Assembly: GCF_015565955.1 (NCBI RefSeq)
Contig: NZ_CP064760.1
Location: forward strand, 2,790,001-2,854,000
Source: Microbacterium schleiferi
Lineage (GTDB): Bacteria > Actinomycetota > Actinomycetes > Actinomycetales > Microbacteriaceae
Direction of reading: 5' to 3'
DNA length: 64,000 nt
Below are positions 19,112-28,224 of the stretch, piece by piece; position 1 is the first letter of the stretch, and each line of letters begins with the position of its first letter. Under the pieces are notes generated by a model. That model worked only from the letters and a program-made list of their open reading frames with translations. It searched no databases and was not told where the DNA came from. Made by a program: the position numbers and the translations under genes.

Positions 19112-21190
19112 GTGAGCACGAGCATGCCGTTCGAGAGCGCGTACCGTCACGGATTCGCGCGCGTTGCAGCGTGCACGATTCCCGTCGCCGTCGCCGACCC
19201 CGCCACGAACGCCGACGCGGTGCTCGCCGCGGCGCGGGAGTGCGACACGGATGCCGTCGCCGTCGCGGTCTTTCCCGAGCTCTGCCTGTCGGGGTATGCC
19301 ATCGACGACCTCGTGATGCAGGACGCGCTTCTGGACGGGGTCGTCAGCGCCATCGAGCGGATCGTGGCGGCATCCGTCGACCTGTTCCCGGTGCTCGTGG
19401 TCGGCGCCCCGCTGCATCACCGCAACCGGCTCTACAACTGCGCGGTCGTCATCCACCGCGGGGAGATCCTCGGCGTCGTCCCCAAGGCCTACCTGCCGAC
19501 CTACCGCGAGTTCTACGAACGGCGCTGGTACGCACCGGGCGAGGAGTGGTCGGGCGAGGCGATCCGGATCGGCGCGCTCGAGACCGTCATCGGGACGAAC
19601 CTTCTCTTCGAGGCTCGCGATGTCGATGGCCTCGTGCTGCACGTCGAGGTCTGCGAAGACATGTGGGTGCCCGTGCCGCCGTCTTCCCGTGCGGCGCTCG
19701 CGGGCGCGAGCGTGATCGCCAACCTGTCGGGGAGCCCCATCACGATCGCCCGAGCCGACGACCGCCGCGTCCTCGTGCAGTCCCAGTCGCTGCGCTGCCT
19801 GAGCGCCTACGTCTACGCGGCAGCGGGCCCCGGCGAATCCACGAACGACGTGTCGTGGGACGGGCAGACCATGATCTACGAAGCCGGCACGCTGCTCGAT
19901 GAGACCGAGCGCTTTCCCGACGGTCCGCGCCGCAGCATCGCCGATGTCGATCTCGACCGGCTCCGCCAGGACCGCATCCGCCAGGGAACATTCGACGACA
20001 ACCGCGGCGCCCTTCCCCGGGACGAGTTTCTGACGGTCGAGTTCGTCCTCGATCCCCCGGCGACGGATGTCGGGCTTCGCCGCCGACTCGATCGGTTCCC
20101 GTTCGTGCCCGATGACCCTGCCCGCCTCGCGCAGGATTGCTATGAGGCCTTCAACATCCAGGTCGAGGGTCTCGTGCAGCGGATGCGGGCGATCGGCGGC
20201 CCGAAGCCCGTCATCGGCGTGAGCGGCGGACTGGACTCCACCCATGCCCTCCTGGTGATCGCCCGCGCCATGGACCGGATGGGGAGGCCGCGGTCCGACA
20301 TCCTGGCCTACACCCTTCCCGGCTTCGCGACCAGCGACCACACCCGGTCCAACGCGGTAGCGCTCGCGACGGCCATCGGCGCATCCATCGAGACGATCGA
20401 CATCCGCCCCACGGCAACCGAGATCCTGCAGAGCATCGGGCATGCTTTCAGTCAGGGCGAGCCCGTGTACGACGTCACGTTCGAGAACGTGCAGGCGGGC
20501 GTCCGCACCGATCTGCTGTTCCGCCTGGCGAACCAGAACAGCGGCATCGTCGTCGGGACCTCCGACATGTCGGAGCTCGCACTCGGGTGGGCGACGTACG
20601 GCGTCGGCGATCACATGAGCCACTACGCCGTCAATACCGGGGTCCCCAAGACGCTGATCCAGCACCTCATCCGCTGGGTCATCGCGCACGGCGAGGATCA
20701 GGGCGCCGCTGCTCTCAGCCCCGAAGCAACCGCCGTGCTGCAATCCGTCCTCGACACGGAGATCAGCCCCGAGCTTGTCCCGGCGGACGAAGACGGCAAC
20801 ATCCAGTCGACGCAGGATCGCATCGGCCCGTACGCCCTGCACGACTTCACCCTGTTCCACGTCGTGCGCTACGGCATCCGGCCCTCGAAGATCGCCTTCC
20901 TCGCCGAGCGGGCATGGCGCGACGCGGATGCCGGCGCCTGGCCCCCCGGCTTCCCGGTCGACGAGCAGTACGCCTACGACCGCGATACCGTCGTGCGCTG
21001 GCTGCGGGTGTTCCTGCAGCGCTTCTTCGGGTTCGCGCAGTTCAAGCGCTCGGCGATCCCGAACGGACCCAAGGTCTCGCCGGCCGGATCCCTCTCGCCC
21101 CGCGGCGACTGGCGCGCCCCCTCGGACGGCAACGCCCGGGTCTGGCTCGCCGAGCTGGATGCCGCGCTCGGCCCGGCATCCGACGCCTGA
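19112..21190 (+). CDS. nadE: glutamine-dependent NAD(+) synthetase
   Basis: Last step of NAD synthesis, amidating nicotinate adenine dinucleotide with glutamine-derived ammonia. The 692-residue protein has an N-terminal nitrilase-type glutaminase with Glu in VFPELCLSGY (E56), Lys in VVPKAYLPTY and Cys in VEVCEDMWVP. The C-terminal ATP-pyrophosphatase synthetase domain has its P-loop SGGLDSTHALL near residue 371. This is the long form typical of actinobacteria. The start may be GTG 19112 or ATG 19124; the latter matches the usual family N-terminus better. It is divergent from the nuclease-helicase gene. Confidence 0.95.
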   Translation: MSTSMPFESAYRHGFARVAACTIPVAVADPATNADAVLAAARECDTDAVAVAVFPELCLSGYAIDDLVMQDALLDGVVSAIERIVAASVDLFPVLVVGAPLHHRNRLYNCAVVIHRGEILGVVPKAYLPTYREFYERRWYAPGEEWSGEAIRIGALETVIGTNLLFEARDVDGLVLHVEVCEDMWVPVPPSSRAALAGASVIANLSGSPITIARADDRRVLVQSQSLRCLSAYVYAAAGPGESTNDVSWDGQTMIYEAGTLLDETERFPDGPRRSIADVDLDRLRQDRIRQGTFDDNRGALPRDEFLTVEFVLDPPATDVGLRRRLDRFPFVPDDPARLAQDCYEAFNIQVEGLVQRMRAIGGPKPVIGVSGGLDSTHALLVIARAMDRMGRPRSDILAYTLPGFATSDHTRSNAVALATAIGASIETIDIRPTATEILQSIGHAFSQGEPVYDVTFENVQAGVRTDLLFRLANQNSGIVVGTSDMSELALGWATYGVGDHMSHYAVNTGVPKTLIQHLIRWVIAHGEDQGAAALSPEATAVLQSVLDTEISPELVPADEDGNIQSTQDRIGPYALHDFTLFHVVRYGIRPSKIAFLAERAWRDADAGAWPPGFPVDEQYAYDRDTVVRWLRVFLQRFFGFAQFKRSAIPNGPKVSPAGSLSPRGDWRAPSDGNARVWLAELDAALGPASDA

Positions 21191-21194
21191 TCCC

Positions 21195-21788
21195 TCACAC
21201 GGGGGTGCGGGCGTCCTCGGCGTCGGCGAAGGCGAGAGTGACGACGAAGCCGTCCCGGGACAGATCGAGGATCGTGTACTGCGCCTTGCGGTCAGGCACC
21301 CACCCGCGCTGCCGGGTCGCATCGAGCTTGACCACGTCCGGCACGACACGCGCGCCGCGGCCATCGGCTTCGCGCACGGCCTGCACGCGCGTCCAGTGGT
21401 CGATGAGGTTCAGGATGTTGGACTCGTCGAACAGGTGGGAGTGCCGCTGCATCTCGTGGATCGTCGCGGTGTCGGGGTGCAGGTCGCGGATGTCGAGACC
21501 GATCGTGTAGGGCCGATCGGTGAGGGCGACAACCGTGGCCGCACGGAAACTGGCGTTGCGAATCTGCAGCGACAGCTCCGTGCCCTCGACGCTCGCGAAC
21601 AGTTGCGTGTGGAACCCGAACTGGGCCGGCGCCTCCCGTTCGACCCTGACGTCTTTCGGGTCGAGCTTGAGTTTGGCGGCGACCAACTCCTTGGCGAGCG
21701 CACGCTTGCGCTCGTGCTCACTCATCGAGGGGTCCCACCCGAGTCTCACGTCGATCCCGTCGGGGGTTTCCAGCACCACAGACTTCAC
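21195..21788 (-). CDS. 4'-phosphopantetheinyl transferase-superfamily-like protein
   Basis: A 197-residue protein with two segments that resemble the phosphopantetheinyl-transferase signature. TIGLDIRDLHP is comparable to the GVDIE site, and HWTRVQAVREADGRGARV is comparable to the W/FxxKEAxxKA helix, here with Arg for Lys. The match is weak and several usual residues differ, so catalysis is uncertain. No polyketide, NRPS or acyl-carrier gene is nearby. The GTG at 21788 is chosen because GGAGGACG precedes it; the upstream ATG has no ribosome site. It is convergent with nadE, with only four bases between them. Confidence 0.55.
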   Translation of the reverse strand: MKSVVLETPDGIDVRLGWDPSMSEHERKRALAKELVAAKLKLDPKDVRVEREAPAQFGFHTQLFASVEGTELSLQIRNASFRAATVVALTDRPYTIGLDIRDLHPDTATIHEMQRHSHLFDESNILNLIDHWTRVQAVREADGRGARVVPDVVKLDATRQRGWVPDRKAQYTILDLSRDGFVVTLAFADAEDARTPV

Positions 21789-21870
21789 TCGCGTCCTCCG
21801 TTCGTCACCCCCCATCCTTCCCGCTCCGGGTGAACGGATCCAGCTCGGCTCGCCAGGTAAAAATGGAGGT

Positions 21871-22428
21871 ATGAGACTTCTGGTTGCAGCCCTCGACCGC
21901 GAACTGGTTGCCTTCCCCGATGAGCTGCCCGGTTTCGACCGTCTGGTGACCGGTCCCGGCAAGCTCCAAGCGACCCACGCGCTCACTCGCGCGCTCGAAC
22001 GGCGCAGCTACGACGAGATCGTCGTGGTCGGAACCGCCGGCGCGATCCATGAGGATGTCGAGGCCACCGTGCACGAGGTCACCGCCGCCATCCAGCACGA
22101 CGTCACCGACCTCGATCGCGTCGTGGGGCAGCACGTCTCGCTGCCGGCAATGCTCTCGTTCGGCGGACGCGGCCACACGATCGCCACCGGCGACCACTTC
22201 GTCGACGACGCCGACACGGCGGCAGGCATCCGCGACCTCGGCGCGACGCTCGTGGACATGGAGGTGTACGCGTACGCCTGGGTCGCGCAGCAGTACGACG
22301 TGCCGATTCGTGTTCTCAAGGCCGTGTCGGATCGTGCTCAGGATGGCGCGCACAGCGACTGGGGCGAGACGACGGATGCCTGTAGCGTGCTGCTGCTGGA
22401 GCGCGTGCGCCGCGACTACGACCTCTAG
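21871..22428 (+). CDS. nucleoside phosphorylase / MTA-SAH nucleosidase-like protein
   Basis: A 185-residue protein of the PNP/UDP family starting MRLLVAALDRELVAF. It has VVVGTAGAIHEDV in place of the family glycine-rich segment and ATLVDMEVYAYAWVAQQY with the ribose-binding Met-Glu. RVLKAVSDRAQDGAHSDW contains the catalytic Ser-Asp pair. It is shorter than typical MTAN (about 230). The activity is probably glycosidic-bond cleavage of a purine nucleoside; the substrate is not deducible. GGAGG precedes ATG 21871 directly. Confidence 0.8.
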   Translation: MRLLVAALDRELVAFPDELPGFDRLVTGPGKLQATHALTRALERRSYDEIVVVGTAGAIHEDVEATVHEVTAAIQHDVTDLDRVVGQHVSLPAMLSFGGRGHTIATGDHFVDDADTAAGIRDLGATLVDMEVYAYAWVAQQYDVPIRVLKAVSDRAQDGAHSDWGETTDACSVLLLERVRRDYDL

Positions 22429-22469
22429 AACCGGGCTGGTGCGCGAGGGCCGCCCTCACGACGGGATGA

Positions 22470-23996
22470 TCATGTGGGGCCGGCGCGGCGCTGCTCGGCC
22501 TCGTCGGCGTCGGCATCCCGGGCGGCGGCTCGGCGACGGGACAGGTCGATCATCGAGACGATGAACGACAGCGCGATGAAGACGGCGACCGAGGACATCC
22601 CGATCAGATAGGCGTCGTGGTACACGGCGAGGGAGTCCCGGGTGCCAGTCTCGCGGTAGATCGTGGCGTAGAAGAGCGCGAGGGCGACGGCGGTACCGAC
22701 GGCGGTGCCGATTCGCTGGCCGAGCTGGCCCACCGAGCCGGCCAACCCTCCCGAAGACACCGGGACATCCGCGAGGGCGAGGGTCTGGTTCGGCGAGATC
22801 ACGAGCCCGCCGCCGAGGCCCCCGATGATCATCACGGTCCCCATCAGCCAGGGGGTCAGAGCTGGCGTGGCGAAGACGGCGACGAGAACCAGCCCGATGG
22901 CAGACACCAGGACCATGATGAGTCCGCCGACCACGAGCGGTCGACCGATGCGCGTCACGAGGTTGCCGCCGACCCACGAGGCGATCGCACTGGGGATGGC
23001 GAACCCGATCGTGACCATGCCGGCAAAGACGGGTTCGAGCTCGAGCCCGGTCTGCAGATACAGGGTGGTCAGCAGGAACAGTGCGGGAAGGGCAGCGAAG
23101 TACGAGGTCGCCAGGAGAGTGCCATTGCGGTAGGACCCGATGCGAAACAGCGAGAACGGGATCAGTGGGGCGTGCCCCTGGGCGGCGTAGCGCCGCTCCC
23201 ACGCGAAGAAGAGTCCCGCGAACAGCAGGAACACGGTCAGCAACCACCACCGGCGCGGGTCGTCGTCGGGTGACCCGGTCGTGAACAGGAACGGCCACAT
23301 CAACGCGAGCACCGTGATCCCGAACAGGATCACGCCGACGGGGTCGAGCGCGATGCGGCGCCCCGTGTGGACCCGGGTGGTCGGCAAGACCCAGACCGCT
23401 GCGGCGATCGCGGCGATCCCCAAGGGAACGTTCATCCAGAAGATCCAGCGCCAGCCGTCCTCCGGCCCGCCCAGAGCGATCATGAGCCCGCCGAGAGTCG
23501 GACCGAACGCTGTCGCAAGCCCGATCGTCGCACCGAACAGACCGAACGCGCGCCCCCGCTCGGCGCCCTGGAAGATCTGCTGGATCAGTCCGAGAACCTG
23601 GGGCATCTGGATGCCGGCGGCCACCCCCTGCACCAGGCGGAAGACCATGAGAACGACGATGTTCGGGGCCAGCGCACACGCGAGGCTCGCGAGCGTGAAC
23701 AGCACGAGTCCCACCAGGAACAGCGCTCGCCGTGATCGCTGGTCGCCCAGGCGCCCCATCGGCACGAGGAACAGCCCGAAGGTCAGCACGTAGCCCGACA
23801 CGATCAGCTGCAGTTCGGTGGAACCCGCGCCCAGTGCCTGCTCGATCGAGGGCAGCGCGACGTTGACTTTTGAGAGGTCGAGGATCGTAATGGCGGCGAC
23901 GGCGGCCGCGACCCCGAACGCTCGCCACCGGGCGGGATTGCTGAGCTGGATGTCGGTGGTCTGCGGCTGCGACGTTGTCCCGGGATCCGCACTCAC
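22470..23996 (-). CDS. DHA2-family MFS drug/proton antiporter
   Basis: A 508-residue membrane protein with 14 predicted segments, typical of DHA2 (EmrB/QacA) exporters. It shows the TM1 motif ILDLSKVNVALPSI, motif A MGRLGDQRSRRALFL and motif C-like AFGPTLGGLM. It probably exports hydrophobic toxic compounds; the substrate is unknown. The GTG at 23996, before SADPGTTSQ, is preferred over the frame start at 24044. It is convergent with the nucleosidase gene, and a weak GAGGG/CCCTC hairpin lies between them. Confidence 0.88.
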   Translation of the reverse strand: MSADPGTTSQPQTTDIQLSNPARWRAFGVAAAVAAITILDLSKVNVALPSIEQALGAGSTELQLIVSGYVLTFGLFLVPMGRLGDQRSRRALFLVGLVLFTLASLACALAPNIVVLMVFRLVQGVAAGIQMPQVLGLIQQIFQGAERGRAFGLFGATIGLATAFGPTLGGLMIALGGPEDGWRWIFWMNVPLGIAAIAAAVWVLPTTRVHTGRRIALDPVGVILFGITVLALMWPFLFTTGSPDDDPRRWWLLTVFLLFAGLFFAWERRYAAQGHAPLIPFSLFRIGSYRNGTLLATSYFAALPALFLLTTLYLQTGLELEPVFAGMVTIGFAIPSAIASWVGGNLVTRIGRPLVVGGLIMVLVSAIGLVLVAVFATPALTPWLMGTVMIIGGLGGGLVISPNQTLALADVPVSSGGLAGSVGQLGQRIGTAVGTAVALALFYATIYRETGTRDSLAVYHDAYLIGMSSVAVFIALSFIVSMIDLSRRRAAARDADADEAEQRRAGPT

Positions 23997-24053
23997 TCTG
24001 CCAGGGTATGCCCCGTCGGCGGGGCGAAGGCCCGCTCGGGGCACGGCGCGTGG

Positions 24054-27032
24054 TCAGAGCAGACTCGGTGCAGCCTCGGTGATGACGCTGGATCCGTGGG
24101 GCGTTGCCTCGACGAAGATGCCAATCGGAAGCTGCTCTTTCATGGCCTCGACGTGGCTGATGACGCCGATCGTCCGCCCGCCCGACCGCAGGTCGTCGAG
24201 GGTTCGCAGGGCCAGCTCGAGGGTCTCGGCATCCAGCGACCCGAACCCCTCGTCGATGAAGAGCGTGTCGAGTCGGATGCCGCCCGCGCGGCTTGTGACG
24301 ACTTCTGCCAGGCCGAGAGCAAGGGCGAGGGAGGCAAGAAAGGTCTCGCCGCCCGACAGTGACTGGGGTGGGCGGGTTCGCCCCGTATAGGCGTCATGGA
24401 CGTGCAGCCCGAGACCTGACGCGGCGCCTCGTCGCGCGAGAGCGTCGGTGTGCTCGAGGCGGTAGCGCCCGTCGGACATGTCGGCGAGGCGGAGGTTCGC
24501 TGCCGCGACGATCTCTTCCAGCTCGGCGGCCAAGACGAACGTCTCGAGCGTCATGCGCATCGTGTTCGGTGCGCGTCCCGCGAGGGTGTCGGCCAGCCGG
24601 ACGAGCATCTGGTGCCGCTCGCGCCTCTCCTCGCCCTCGCGATCGAGGGTCTCGATCGCCGTGCGCAGGTCACCGAAGCGCGCGACTCGCTCGCGGACGG
24701 CCGCGAGCTCGGCGACACTGCGCTGCCACGTCTCCCGAGCACGCGTCGCCGCGCGCAGAGACGCGTCGGTGTCGACGAGCTCGTCGGGAGCATCGGCGAG
24801 CTGCAGTTCGAGCTCGAGCAGCCGCTCCTTCGCGATCCGCTTCGCAGCGTCGTGGTCGCTCAGCCGCGACGAAACGTCTTCGAGCTGGGTGGGCGTGAGC
24901 AGCGCGGCGCCTGCAGAGTCGGCATCCGGGAACGAGGACGCCGCCACAGCCGCGTCGAGGTCGAGTTCGGCCCCGCGGAGCCGCTCGGCGGCGACCTGGC
25001 GAGCGCGCCGAGCCTCGGCGAGCTGTTGCGCGGCGCGGCGCCGCGCGTCGGCGTCGGCAATCCGCGCGTGGACGGTGGGGAAGGAACCGCGTGCGGCGGA
25101 CACGGCGCCGTCGGCCTGGGCGATGCGGCCGGTGAGTACGGCGCGCGCGGTATCGAACTCTGCCAGCCGCGCGGTAGCCTCGTCCAGCTCGCGCCGCAGC
25201 TCGTGCTCACGGGCTTCCAGCTCGGCGCGCAGGCGGCGGGCCTGAGTGAGCGCCTCGTCTGCCTGCTCGGCGCGCTCCAGCCGGGCGTGGATGTCGCGTT
25301 CGCTCGTCTGGAGCTCCTCGACCGAGCCGCGCGCCCGGGCGCGCGCAGCCTCGACGCGAGCCGTGACGTCGGCGTGGCGCGCGGCGCTTTCCCGGTCCGC
25401 GGTCAGGGCGCGGTCGCGCGCGTCTTCGGCGGCGGCAAGGACGGCATCCGTGACGGGATCATGGGTGCTCGGCGCGGGCGCGGGGTGATCGAGCGAGCCG
25501 CACACCGGGCACGGGGCTTCGTCGGTGAGGTCGGCGGCAAGCTCGGCCGCGAACCCTGACAGGCGCCGCCGCATGAGCAGTCCCCACGCGGCCACGGCCT
25601 CTTCCACGCCGCGCGAGGCTTCCAGCCGATCGGCGTTCGCCGCAGCGAGCTCGGCCGCCGCCGCTTCGGCTTCCCGCGCAGCGACCAGGCGCGCCGAGAT
25701 GTCAGCTCTCTCGGCCCGGGCCCCATCGAGGCCCGCTGCGGCGGTGGAGAGCCGCTCGATCTCGTCGCCGAGCTGCCCGCGCTCCTGGTCGGCGTGGGCG
25801 AGCACATCGCGGGTCACCGCGACAACGGCACGGACGGCCTCGGCCTCGGTCGTGGTTCGGGTCAGGTCGGCGCGGTCTGTCGTGAGCTGCTGCTCGGCGT
25901 CCTCGGCATCCTGCCAGCGCGCGATATCGCCCGTCAGCGTCTGCGCCGCAGCCAGCAGCTCATCGACATCGAGGGCGGTGTCCACGCCCGCCGGCGCATC
26001 GGCGAGAACGGAGGCTTCGCTCGCGCGGGTCGCCTCGGCCTCGGCGCGGGCACGGATGACCTGCTCAATCGCAGCGCGCAGCGGCTCAGCAGCGCGAGCC
26101 CGCTCAAGGCGCGCCCTGTCGGGCCCCAGCGCCTCGGATTCGAGCTCGAGCGCCGCCAGATGCTCGCGCGCGCTCACCCGGCGCTGTTGCTGCTCGCGCA
26201 GTTCGCGCACGCGGGTGTGCTCGGCCTCCGCGGCAGCCAGCGCAGCGTCGTCTCGCTCGACGGTGTCAGCGCGGGTCTGGAGGTCGTAGCCACCCCGGGC
26301 AGCCAGTCGCTCGAGGTCCACTGCCTCCTCGGAAAGCAGCCACCCCGCCTCCCGCCCGAGAGTCTCGAGGTCACTCTGCAGGCGCTGCAGCTGCGAGGCG
26401 TCCCGCTCCTGTTCCCGCTCAGACTCGCGTCGGCGCTCGTCGAGTCGCTTCTCGTAGTCCTCATAGATCTGCGTGCCGAACAGTGTTCGCAGCACCCGCT
26501 GCCGATCGGCGTTGCCCGCCAGCAGAAACTGCGAGAAGCGGTTCTGGGCGAGAAGGATCACCTGCAGGAACTGCTGGTGCGACAGTCCCACCACCTCATC
26601 GATCGCGTGGCCCACATCTCGCGGTCCTGCCGCGTACCCGACCCACTGCTCTGCGCCCGCCGCGTCCGGTTCGAGCCGTTCCAGCAGCGCGTCGGCCGCA
26701 ACGACGGTCATACCGGTGCCGCGGCGCTTGGGGCGCTCGTAATCCGGCGACCGTGTGATGCGCCAGCGGTCGGCGCCGGTGCTGAATTCCACCGCGACCT
26801 GGGTCGGGTCATCGGGTGCGCAATGGTCACTGCGCAGACGCCGTTCGACGCCGTCGTAGCGCGGCACGGTGCCGTAGAGGGCGAAGCAGATGGCATCGAG
26901 GATGCTGGACTTGCCCGCCCCGGTTCGCCCGGCGATGACGAACACACCGGAGGGAGCGAGGGCGTCGAGATCGACATCCTGCCGCTCGCGGAAGGGGCCG
27001 AATCCCTCGATCTGGACCCGGTGGATCCTCAC
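24054..27032 (-). CDS. sbcC: exonuclease SbcC (Rad50-like ATPase)
   Basis: SMC-like ATPase subunit of the SbcCD double-strand-break and hairpin nuclease, 992 residues. Walker A GRTGAGKS lies at residues 35-42. Two long Ala/Glu/Arg-rich coiled coils flank a zinc-hook CPVC near residue 507 (APCPVCGSLDHP). The C-terminal lobe has signature LSGGETFLASLALALG near 892 and Walker B LDTLFIDEGFGSLD near 930. The start is GTG at 27032, overlapping the sbcD stop by GTGA. It forms an operon with sbcD. Confidence 0.95.
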   Translation of the reverse strand: MRIHRVQIEGFGPFRERQDVDLDALAPSGVFVIAGRTGAGKSSILDAICFALYGTVPRYDGVERRLRSDHCAPDDPTQVAVEFSTGADRWRITRSPDYERPKRRGTGMTVVAADALLERLEPDAAGAEQWVGYAAGPRDVGHAIDEVVGLSHQQFLQVILLAQNRFSQFLLAGNADRQRVLRTLFGTQIYEDYEKRLDERRRESEREQERDASQLQRLQSDLETLGREAGWLLSEEAVDLERLAARGGYDLQTRADTVERDDAALAAAEAEHTRVRELREQQQRRVSAREHLAALELESEALGPDRARLERARAAEPLRAAIEQVIRARAEAEATRASEASVLADAPAGVDTALDVDELLAAAQTLTGDIARWQDAEDAEQQLTTDRADLTRTTTEAEAVRAVVAVTRDVLAHADQERGQLGDEIERLSTAAAGLDGARAERADISARLVAAREAEAAAAELAAANADRLEASRGVEEAVAAWGLLMRRRLSGFAAELAADLTDEAPCPVCGSLDHPAPAPSTHDPVTDAVLAAAEDARDRALTADRESAARHADVTARVEAARARARGSVEELQTSERDIHARLERAEQADEALTQARRLRAELEAREHELRRELDEATARLAEFDTARAVLTGRIAQADGAVSAARGSFPTVHARIADADARRRAAQQLAEARRARQVAAERLRGAELDLDAAVAASSFPDADSAGAALLTPTQLEDVSSRLSDHDAAKRIAKERLLELELQLADAPDELVDTDASLRAATRARETWQRSVAELAAVRERVARFGDLRTAIETLDREGEERRERHQMLVRLADTLAGRAPNTMRMTLETFVLAAELEEIVAAANLRLADMSDGRYRLEHTDALARRGAASGLGLHVHDAYTGRTRPPQSLSGGETFLASLALALGLAEVVTSRAGGIRLDTLFIDEGFGSLDAETLELALRTLDDLRSGGRTIGVISHVEAMKEQLPIGIFVEATPHGSSVITEAAPSLL

Positions 27033-28183
27033 GCGAGGGCCTCCGCGACAGTGCGACCCTCGATCACCTCGGCGATGAGCGCGGTCTCGGCATCCGTCGC
27101 ACCCTCACCCTCGCGGACATGGGCCAGGAAGGCGTCGATGAGCTCACCATCGGTTCGGGCCGTCCGCACGCGGTGGGCGTAGGTGCGTCCGTCGCGCTCG
27201 CCTGCGTGCGCCGGGGCGTGCACGACCGCCGCGCAGAACGGGAAGCGCTCTTGCAGTCGTCGCAGCGGATCGCGCTGCGGCGTCGCATCCGTGTACTCGG
27301 CTCGCACCCACGCATCCCGAGCGTGCTCGTGGTCGGCCGCGGAGCACAGCTCCTCGAGCGTCCCGCGGATCGTGAGCAGGCGGCGCGGAATCGGGAGATC
27401 GAGCCAGGTCACCGACGCCTCACCGGATGCCGAGAGGTCGACAAGCCAGGAGCCGCGCGGCTTGTCGGCCTCACCGAAGCTGTAGTGCACGGGCGCACCC
27501 GCGTAACGCACCGCGGGTGCGAGCTGCTGCCGCCCGTGGATGTGCCCGAGGGCGACGTAGTCGATGCCCTCGAACTCGGCGAGGGGAACGACATCGAGTC
27601 CGCCCTGCTGGATGTCTCGCTCAAGCCCCGGCGTGGGCTCGACACCCGCGGCGAAACAGTGAGAAACGACGATCGAACGGCCGCCCCGCGCAGCGAGGTC
27701 GGCCCGAATGAGCCGCATCGCGTGCGCGATCGCGTCGTGCTGCGTACGCAGCCGTTCGCCGGGCCAGGTCCGTCGCAGCAGCGCCGGTTCGAGGTACGGG
27801 ATGCCGTAGACGTGGACCGGTCCGTGCGCGTCGGTCAGGGTGATCGGCGTATCCACCGTCGCCGGGTCGGTGAGAACGTGGATGCCGGAGCGCAGCAGGG
27901 CGGACTGGAATCCCAACCGCGCAGCCGAGTCGTGGTTGCCGCTGGTCACGACGACGGCGGCGCCCGTGTCGGCAAGCGCCGAGAGCGTGTCGGTGAGCAG
28001 CGTGTAGCACTCGGCGGGCGGCGTCGACGAGTCAAAAACGTCGCCGGCCACGATGACGAGATCGACGGCATTCTCCCGGACCTGCTCGACGAGCGCGGCA
28101 AGCACCTCGCGCAGCGCCGGCAGCGTCGAGTGGCCGTGGAAGGTCCTCCCGATGTGCCAGTCGGAGGTGTGGAGAATGCGCAT
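27029..28183 (-). CDS. sbcD: exonuclease SbcD (Mre11-like nuclease)
   Basis: Metallophosphoesterase subunit of SbcCD, 384 residues. Metal-binding motifs appear in order: HTSDWHIGR (residues 5-13), VAGDVFDSS, SGNHD and VALGHIHGRQ. It works with SbcC, encoded directly downstream with a four-base overlap, to cut hairpins and protein-blocked DNA ends. The start is ATG at 28183. Confidence 0.95.
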   Translation of the reverse strand: MRILHTSDWHIGRTFHGHSTLPALREVLAALVEQVRENAVDLVIVAGDVFDSSTPPAECYTLLTDTLSALADTGAAVVVTSGNHDSAARLGFQSALLRSGIHVLTDPATVDTPITLTDAHGPVHVYGIPYLEPALLRRTWPGERLRTQHDAIAHAMRLIRADLAARGGRSIVVSHCFAAGVEPTPGLERDIQQGGLDVVPLAEFEGIDYVALGHIHGRQQLAPAVRYAGAPVHYSFGEADKPRGSWLVDLSASGEASVTWLDLPIPRRLLTIRGTLEELCSAADHEHARDAWVRAEYTDATPQRDPLRRLQERFPFCAAVVHAPAHAGERDGRTYAHRVRTARTDGELIDAFLAHVREGEGATDAETALIAEVIEGRTVAEALA

Positions 28184-28224
28184 GCCTTCACGCTACGGCG
28201 AGCCTGCGACATCCTCCCTGAGGC

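Noticed and set aside
18686..21364. 892-codon minus-strand frame opposite nadE
   Set aside because: Runs antisense through nadE and the helicase start; composition is that of a GC-driven shadow.
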